In this document: positions 57,801 through 64,000 of the stretch, piece by piece
Position numbering within the stretch: position 1 is the first letter of the stretch
Layout of the letters: every line of letters begins with the position of its first letter
DNA from: Baylisascaris procyonis
Taxonomy: Eukaryota; Nematoda; Chromadorea; Rhabditida; Ascarididae
Reading direction: 5' to 3'
NCBI GenBank assembly: GCA_037389465.1
Contig: JAZARR010000088.1
Location: forward strand, 5,704,001-5,768,000
DNA: 64,000 nt
The notes under the pieces: model-generated
What the model was told of the DNA's origin: nothing
The model's database searches: none
The model's input: the letters and a program-made list of their open reading frames with translations, nothing else
Position numbers and translations under genes: made by a program

Positions 57801-58476
57801 ACAGTGTAGCTTCGTTTTGATATTGTAGGTGAAAGTTATTACCGTTATCGTTAGGTATTATTGTGGCGATTATTTCTGTTATTGTCACTTTTTATTCGCC
57901 GACTTGGGGGATGTGATTTGAGAACAAAAAGAGTCCATCCTCCCAAGTTGCACTTTTCCTTCCACAATGCGTCTAGCACTGATGTGTTTGAGTGAAATGA
58001 ATCGGTATTTAAATGGCTATCTGGAGAATATGCGTGAATAGACCACTACACAAGCGCATCACTTTAAGCGGCCTATTTGGAAAAAAAAGCTATTGTTTAT
58101 TCTATAGTTTTGACGTTTATGACAATCTCTGTTGAAAGTACTGATTGAGTTAGGCCATCTTATGCTTCCATATTGTTAAGGCAGATGTAGAGTGGAGTTG
58201 ATGTGGAGGGAAGACGTTCCATCCACAGTTAGTCAACAAGAAGCATTTGGCCTCTGTTCACTGTCCAGGTGCTCGTTGTATGTTCATTGCAACTTAGGAG
58301 GTGCAGAGGCGTTATCTTGATTCAGGAAAGCAATTTTAGAAAAAGAATAGGCAGCCACGAAAGGACAAGAAGCAGCGTGTGGAGAACGCAGATGAGGTGG
58401 CGGCATATGAGAGTGAAGATGGAGAGGACGAGGGTCGCGAATACGATTATATGAGTGACAGTGGTTCAGATACCGA
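51899..58476 (+). CDS. gtf-2F1: TFIIF alpha subunit (RAP74 / GTF2F1), 5' seven exons; 3' end not found
   Basis: The large subunit of general transcription factor IIF, which brings RNA polymerase II to the promoter. Exons: 51899-51945, 52635-52776, 53520-53646, 54793-54976, 56119-56221, 56759-56842 and 58340-58476 (824 bases, phases matching). The start MTNQTKQSQYVVHIPK resembles the human start ending EYVVRVPK. Exon 3 gives GAGTEYGSAAREEARRKKYG, matching the human GAGSEF...EEARRKKYG. Exon 4 gives SGKERKFRSIREGGAGEHADYW and the segment HKVDDWYQFLP of the dimerisation barrel. Exon 5 has RNQVMNQFALKAQIRRQL. Exons 6 and 7 are acidic and lysine-rich, ending EYDYMSDSGSDTE as in the human VDYMSD stretch. 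The winged-helix C-terminus is absent from the remaining 5.5 kb. Either it lies beyond the window or the protein ends at the TAA overlapping the exon 7 donor. Confidence 0.88.
52840..53440 (-). mobile_element. Decayed non-LTR retrotransposon fragment (reverse transcriptase 3' part) in TFIIF-alpha intron 2
   Basis: Read on the minus strand, 53440 down to about 53290 gives SLASNASTNPANIHNGS, then TTDVAHDLGVIIHSELQW. This resembles the late reverse-transcriptase segment of CR1/Jockey-type elements, in which a DLGV-(I/V)-hydrophobic-DS-x-L block follows the catalytic domain. The frame then degrades. The GC-richer segment 52850-53080, downstream on the same strand, may be its 3' untranslated region. 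The catalytic FADD part is missing; sequence above 53440 soon meets TFIIF-alpha exon 3. The match rests on a short motif only. Confidence 0.4.
56927..57118. repeat. Direct repeat copy A (~190 bp) in TFIIF-alpha intron 6
   Basis: This stretch, beginning TGAAAGTTATTACC and ending AAATGGCTAT, recurs at 57830-58020 in the same orientation with about a dozen differences. Both copies lie in the intron between exons 6 and 7. No coding content is recognised. Confidence 0.95.
57830..58020. repeat. Direct repeat copy B (~190 bp) in TFIIF-alpha intron 6
   Basis: Second copy of the segment at 56927-57118, about 0.9 kb downstream. Differences include TTAGG for TTAGC and a run of five T instead of six near the middle. 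The intervening sequence is not repeated elsewhere in the window as far as I can see. Confidence 0.95.
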
Positions 58477-59844
58477 GTAAGTGCTTTTTTTTTGCTTGTT
58501 CACTGCTTCCTAAATGTGTGAAATGGGGGAGGAGGGGGAGGGAGGGAGAAGTGGAGACATGAAGATTTGAAGCAGACAAATTATTTCGACGTGGAAAGAA
58601 CGAGTATTTTACTGATCGTTTCATGGAAAGCCGAATGAAATGTTTAACTGATGTCCAAAAGTTCGTAGCAAAAAATCTCTTCCATGTCCTTTTCGTTTTT
58701 TTCGTGGGGGGGGGGGAGGAGTGGTTTATCGTCCTTCTCCAGCCATCTTTTATGGAGATGATAGAGAAGGCTCCGGTGAATATATGCGATACTAGTTCGA
58801 TTATGAAAGCTGAATTCGAGGCAAAAAGTTCAGTGGCAAAGGCCAAGTTCAAACCTTTTTAATGTCGCTGGTCAGTTTAGCAACTAAGCGCGTATATGAA
58901 GAGAGCATTTTGTTCGTTTCCGTGAGAAGTTCGTCACTTGTTGGACAGTTTCACTGTTGTCGTGTGAGAACGTTGATTCTCTCCCGGTTCTCACCCCCTC
59001 TCCCATATTCCTGGACTCTCCTTCCACGCTCTTTGATGCTTCTAGGTAACTGCCGTGTCTGAAAGTTGTCTTTATGTCCTTCCCCCTTCCTTTCCCACTT
59101 GCAAAACTAGTTTTCACTGCGATCTCTAGAAGTGAACAGATTTTGTTGAAGTTTTTGCCTGTCATAGGGCCAAGTGAACTATAGAATAACAGATGACAAG
59201 TTTGAAGTGGGTCCATCAGCAGTCGTTGATCATTTTATTCGAGACAAATAACATTAATGACATGTGAAATATTCACTAATTCACATCCATCACCCACTAT
59301 CACAGATAAAGAGAAGTGCATTCGAATTGTGTAACAATTAAGAATCAAACACTTTGAATGCTATCGTTTTTTTGAGTTGTTTTTTAAAAATAATTTTAAC
59401 GTTATTGATTGTTATTTTAACGTAAAGAATGCCGTTTAAATGTTCAGGTTCTGCTTTATTCATTTTTTCGTTAATTGCTATCTTTCATTGTTCGATTATT
59501 TCATTTTTTTTCCAAGCTTTCAAATTGTTCCTCTTGCATTGAAATTGTGCTTATTTACTGATGCCACCACTTCGAAGAGGGTATATGGAGTTACTTATTG
59601 CATAACGATTCTATAGATTTGCATACGACTTGAAGAGGAAGTTTGAACTGTTGAAACTAAATTTTTGACATTCACTGGTTTTTGTCACCGTTGGGCATTA
59701 CTAAGGGGAGGGATCTCGTATCTTCAGTTCCTAATGTTGGCTTACTAGTCTATCTTTTATCGCCTATACCATGTTTCAGAGTGACCGAAAAATTTGACTA
59801 CAGTGCTACCTGCTTAGGCAATGATTTAGTTTGGAGTGAGGGAT
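58477..59844. other. Non-coding stretch between TFIIF-alpha exon 7 and the antisense phosphatase gene
   Basis: No acidic or winged-helix TFIIF exon is seen. Open frames at 58623-58862 (+) and 58466-58852 (-) overlap each other and resemble no family. A polypurine/poly-G patch lies at 58525-58555 and a poly-G run at about 58707-58718. Confidence 0.5.
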
Positions 59845-61908
59845 TTAGATCTTTGGCCTTTGAATTTCCCTTTCGCGAAGGTTTGTCCTGTCAGAAAGAT
59901 GCGATGAATCTCCTTGAAGGACAGCTTGGAATGTTCCCTGGTCGTTCGATACGAATTTGCTGATAGTACATTGTCCAATATAGTGCCAATTGCCAGTAAG
60001 TACTTCGTGGATCATCGCTATGGGACTTCCATGGCTGACGAATAATATATCCCCTAAAAGTTTTGTCGTTTCGTCAATTGGAGTGTTATGGTGCCAGCAA
60101 GGATGTTTTATTGAGGATAACGAGGGTAAGTGAGAGTGGGAACAACGAAAAACTCCATACCTCACCGATTTCGTGTTTAGGAAGTTTCGGGAGAGATTCG
60201 GTTACTAAGTAAACCGGGAGTCGAGGCGTTTTGAAGAAAATAAATCCATAAAAACTCGAAGCCTTTGGCACATTTCTAGGTTAAACCGGGGACTCGGCAA
60301 CAGTTATCACTTTGCGGAATATTGAAGCATTGATCGTCCTCCAAGGTGTTTTTTCATGCCGGAAATCAGTGGAGAGGGGAAAGTAATATGTAGTAAGAAT
60401 ACTGCATAGTGATATCGGTTATAGGCAGCTTATAACGGCAGAAGTCTTTCTAATCGTATAAGGCGTGCAACGAGAGGGCTTTTTTTCTACAAGCCATCAA
60501 ATGCTCTAACCCACTAAGCTACCAGTTTATTCAAACCCCTTCTTTATACTTTATTATAGGCGAAGAAGGAAAACAAATTTTGGAATGGGAGCTGTTAAGC
60601 ATAAAACATTTGATTATTCGGATTTCTTTTACGAAATAAAATGGAGGAAAATATTTGATGATAAACGAAGAAAAAAAAAGAAAATAAACGGGTTCGTTTC
60701 ACGCAAATCTAACCTTCAAAACGCTCTATCGTCAGATCGACGACTTGGGCTACTCGGTGTTTGCAGCTAATTTCATCCTTTTCTGGCTGAGGATTCGATA
60801 CTATAGGCTCATAAAGGAGGTCAATCGCCGGGAAGTCTTCTCTAAAAGAGATTTTATTAAAGAAAAGCGGATGTTCATAGGTGATCATTAGTGTTGTTTC
60901 GAACTGAAGCACATCCCCAATTGTATGTATATCTTTTATGAATGAATTCCTCGCAGGCATATTCCTACTGCGTCGATCCCCTATATGTAGAAGTTTTCCA
61001 ATTCTTGCTAAAGCATAACCAAATTCGAATTATGCAAGAGTGTGTTTTAACGGGATTAAAATGAAATCGAGGGTGGATTTTGGTTTGAAAGAGGTTCGTT
61101 GGCATGGTTGTATGAAGTGTTGCACTTGTGGATGTGACAAACGAGCTTCAACCTGAGCATTGCGGCGGGGAGGTAGCCAGGCGGTTCTTGACAGACGTTT
61201 AACGACTCGCATATTCCTGGCTCAATATATATGGGTGGGTGATTGGGATGAGCAGACGATATGCCGGCTGCAGTTTGAACGCATCGTACGAACGGAGAGC
61301 ATACAATTGCATCGATACGTTCACGCGCTAAACGCTCACCACATTCTCGTACCTGTTGTTGTCCTCTCGACCTGAAATTGAAATTTCTAACGGGGCGATA
61401 AGCCTGTTATCTTCATTTATCCAACGACTTATTCTAAAATGGGAAATGTGCTCCTCCACCCATTTTTCTCCTTAACAAGTCGCCTGAACCTTCTTCTAAA
61501 GGATGTGATGAAAATTCACTAACTTCCTTGTCTGAAACTATCACTTCGATTGTATTTACTCAAAGAAAAGCTCTCCAGGTAATAAATGCTGTTAGGAGCA
61601 TATATGTCACTACTGAGTTAAGGCATAAATTAATAACTTTTCATTCTTCACTTTCCTAGCTGTTATATGCTGTTGTGAGCTAGTAGAGGCACTTGTTAGA
61701 TAACAGGCCTAGGCCATAAGGCTAAGCAGACAACCCCAGGGGCACGCAAAATCGATGAATGAGCTTACGTAAGTGGAGGGTCATCCCAAGCGCCTCGTGG
61801 TGCGCGCATTGCCCATGTTTTGTCGATGTTGTCGATTCGTTGGCCATGTCTCAGTACCCAAATGGTGCGTCTTCGGCGAGGATGCCTTGTTATTGTATAA
61901 GGAGCCAT
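59845..61908 (-). CDS. Histidine phosphatase superfamily protein (phosphoglycerate mutase-like, UBASH3-type catalytic domain)
   Basis: Minus-strand gene with four exons: 61908-61769, 61371-61153, 60841-60714 and 60053-59845. Together they are 696 bases and 231 residues, with phases matching at all three introns. The start ATG at 61908 is preceded by ACTTTAG and two bases, an acceptor-like site. Catalytic features of the family are all present: the phospho-acceptor His21 in VLRHGQR, Arg76 in CSPFVRCVQTA, a Glu in IYIEPGICES (97 or 102), and His170 in LFVSHGSP. The order and the LREDFPAIDL and ISCKHRVAQV segments fit the STS/UBASH3-like branch better than glycolytic mutases. No SH3 or UBA domain precedes it, so it is a stand-alone catalytic domain. 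Substrate unknown. It is convergent with, or nested in an intron of, TFIIF alpha. Confidence 0.9.
60495..60533 (-). other. tRNA-like A-box segment (partial)
   Basis: On the minus strand the sequence reads GGTAGCTTAGTGGGTTAGAG, a close match to a tRNA D-arm/internal promoter A box. No matching acceptor stem, anticodon arm or T-arm with a B box follows, so it is at best a tRNA-derived fragment. It lies in intron 3 of the antisense phosphatase gene. Confidence 0.2.
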
Positions 61909-64000
61909 CACTAAAGTTTTATCAGTGTCACAGATTGACCAACCGGGTGGTATTTATCCAGAGATAGAATGCTGCAAAAGAATAAAAAAATGCAAATGTG
62001 TTATTACAGAGAATTCACGCTAAGCGATAAGCTATGACGACGTATAGAAATCCGAAGCTGTTAGTGTTGGAGTGTTATTGAGTGCTAAATTGAATTAAGC
62101 AGTATAAAATTAAGGATTAATAGTTCGAATTCATATACGGCGAGAAGAACTTAAACAAATCTAGCAGGAATAGCTAAGCCCATAATGATGGGAGGAAGTA
62201 GAGGGATAACTAGACAATTACTTCACTAGCTTTGAGTAAAAAGTAGTAGAAAAATTGCATTTCTTATTGTTAATGATTACATGCAATAGTGAAACAGCTT
62301 TTGCATATAGTCAAAAGTAGCAGCGCAAATAGGCAAGTATAATGGGAAATAACTGGTCAAAGAATAAAGAAAGCGTTTAAAAAATACTTGGAACTATAGG
62401 TAAAAGTGGGCTGCTATTTCATATGAAGCAGTTAATATCTAAAGTGGATAGGAAGATGGAAAAAAGCCAATTAAAAAAACGAGTTGGAGTTGAGCAACCC
62501 AACGCCGCAGGTAAAAACCTCCCCAAATAGGAGCTTGCGTAGATCACAACCACTCATCTTCGCGACACGAATAACGAATGACATGATTGCGAGCGAATTC
62601 TTCAATGGGCAAGAAATTCGTGGAATGAAAAAAAAAGAGGGAAAACGTTTGAAGTGATTACGTGCAGAATGGCACATTTAGATTAGCTCGCTTGCGCAAC
62701 GCATTCCCACGTCTCATTGCGGTCGCGTTAATGTCTTCGTTCATATTTTTGCTTCATTTGAACGATGGGGAAATCCAAATATTGGGTTTCTTTCCACAAT
62801 TCTATTGCTTATTTGGAGTTGTTAAACTCTCAAATGTCAACTGAGAGAGAGAGAGATGTGAGCTGTAGTTAGATTTTTGGGTGGGAGAAGGGGAGGATAA
62901 GACATACGGGATGGAGATAGGGAGGAGAGAAGAGGTAGGATGACTGAGCTAGAAGAACGACTAGTGAATGAATTTGAGCTCTTTCTTAATGTATGTTCTT
63001 TCTTTGAAGTTTCAGTGTGTTGTATTTGTTAGCTATATGGGAAACGTGTACTAAAGTACGCTTTCTCAGGAATGAGTTCGAACTCAGTGACTTTAGTTAT
63101 AGCTTTCATCCACATCCATTCTTTGTTGAATTGATCACATTACTATATTTGCTGGACCTTTGAAACACGCTTTTCAAGCAAGATCTCGAGCTTTACGAAA
63201 AAAAAAAGCGAAATGGACTCTTCGTTTTGTTTCCTTGTCGACTCTGTTTGTTCAAAAGAAGGCAGTGATAGGCAAACTCCGGAGTCAGCCCCAGGTCTGG
63301 ATCTGGACCTGATGTAAACAGGCAGAGTTGGGACTTTCATAATGCATGAGGGATCGATTATGTGGTATAAGCTCGTAAATGTTTTCAGTGAGTTTTATTG
63401 AATGAACGGTGAACTACTTAAAAATGTTAGTCATTTTTTATTCATGAACACCATCGGTCCAAGGGAAACGGAGGGAGGGGGGGGACAAAAAGAAAAATAT
63501 AACTTTGGCGTTTTGAAAACTTCATAATGTGTGAAATCTTACCTCTCGGGGATTTCTATAATTTTTTGAGATTGTTGCGCTGCTATTAGTTATTATATTC
63601 GGATGGATTCTTACGTATTTCTTTTATTATTGAAAATTGAAAAATGAAACGTTTCTTTGCGTACGTTTAAATTGTTGCCTTACGCGTTGATTTCTTGTTT
63701 GGTGAGCGTTCTTTGAGCTGTCTGAATTTCCGTTTCGTTTATTGATGACGTTTGTTGCTTCTCTTGCAAATAGCTGCATTCGTTTGTATGTCGTGACAAA
63801 TGCCACCTAGCTGCTAATGTCATCTATATACGTTTAGGTTGATTCATCGAATAGGGCATAAATAAGTGCATATACAAATATATGGATAAAACCATAAATA
63901 AATAAGCCTAGCAAGTCATCCATTCACTATTGCTGTACAAATCTTGTGCTAGATTGGTTAAAGGTGAAACGGAATTGAGATTATTTACGTGATGAATTCA
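61909..64000. other. Right-end region with no recognised gene
   Basis: No exon is recognised on either strand. The missing TFIIF-alpha 3' exons were looked for and not found. A small palindrome, CAGGTC-8 bases-GACCTG, lies near 63292-63311, and a poly-G run is at about 63477-63484. The phosphatase promoter, read leftward, should be at 61909 onward. Confidence 0.5.

Noticed and set aside
60585..60770. Plus-strand basic frame after a TTATAG acceptor, tested as the next TFIIF-alpha exon
   Set aside because: It matches the phase but not the family (no acidic or winged-helix pattern), and it overlaps the antisense phosphatase exon at 60714-60841.

Overview
The window looks like nuclear DNA of a nematode. 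It is AT-rich, the genes are split into many small exons by long introns, splice acceptors are short pyrimidine-AG sites of the TTTCAG type, and the proteins recognised belong to conserved animal families. The adjacency of sco-1 and the TFIIF-alpha gene is, from memory, also found in Caenorhabditis elegans. The long introns, dinucleotide repeats and frequent poly-G tracts would fit a parasitic Spirurina/ascaridoid worm better than Caenorhabditis, but I cannot name the species.

Layout. 1-1690: no firm coding sequence, possibly the 5' part of the first gene. 1691-4876 (+): SMG9, a nonsense-mediated decay factor, with unresolved N- and C-terminal ends. 4877-9032: mostly non-coding, with a few orphan exon-like frames. 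9033-12606 (+): a complete six-exon SLC35E1-type nucleotide-sugar/triose-phosphate transporter-family gene. 12607-26204: a 13.6 kb gene desert. 26205-40761 (+): a complete 16-exon SLC6 (sodium- and chloride-coupled) transporter of 641 residues. Its TM1 is of the amino-acid type, but substrate-pocket residues are substituted. 40762-44694: non-coding, with a long TA array. 44695-50191 (+): complete seven-exon sco-1, the mitochondrial copper chaperone for cytochrome oxidase. 51899-58476 and probably beyond (+): TFIIF alpha (RAP74), with the acidic middle region present and the C-terminal winged-helix domain not found. 59845-61908 (-): a complete four-exon histidine phosphatase (phosphoglycerate mutase-like, UBASH3-type) gene, opposite to TFIIF alpha and possibly nested in its next intron. 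61909-64000: nothing recognised.

The genes serve unrelated housekeeping or membrane roles: RNA decay, Golgi-type transport, solute uptake, cytochrome oxidase assembly, Pol II initiation and a phosphatase. There is no sign of a bacterial system, phage, CRISPR or plasmid. The accessory content lies in introns: a 53-bp minisatellite of about 15 copies, a 39-bp minisatellite made of back-to-back palindromes, a perfect 20-bp hairpin, a roughly 190-bp duplication, a decayed non-LTR retrotransposon piece, and recurrent poly-G/polypurine tracts.

All exon boundaries were worked out by hand from reading frame, splice consensus and remembered family sequences. The SLC6, sco-1 and histidine phosphatase models each close to an exact multiple of three across all their exons, which strongly supports them.
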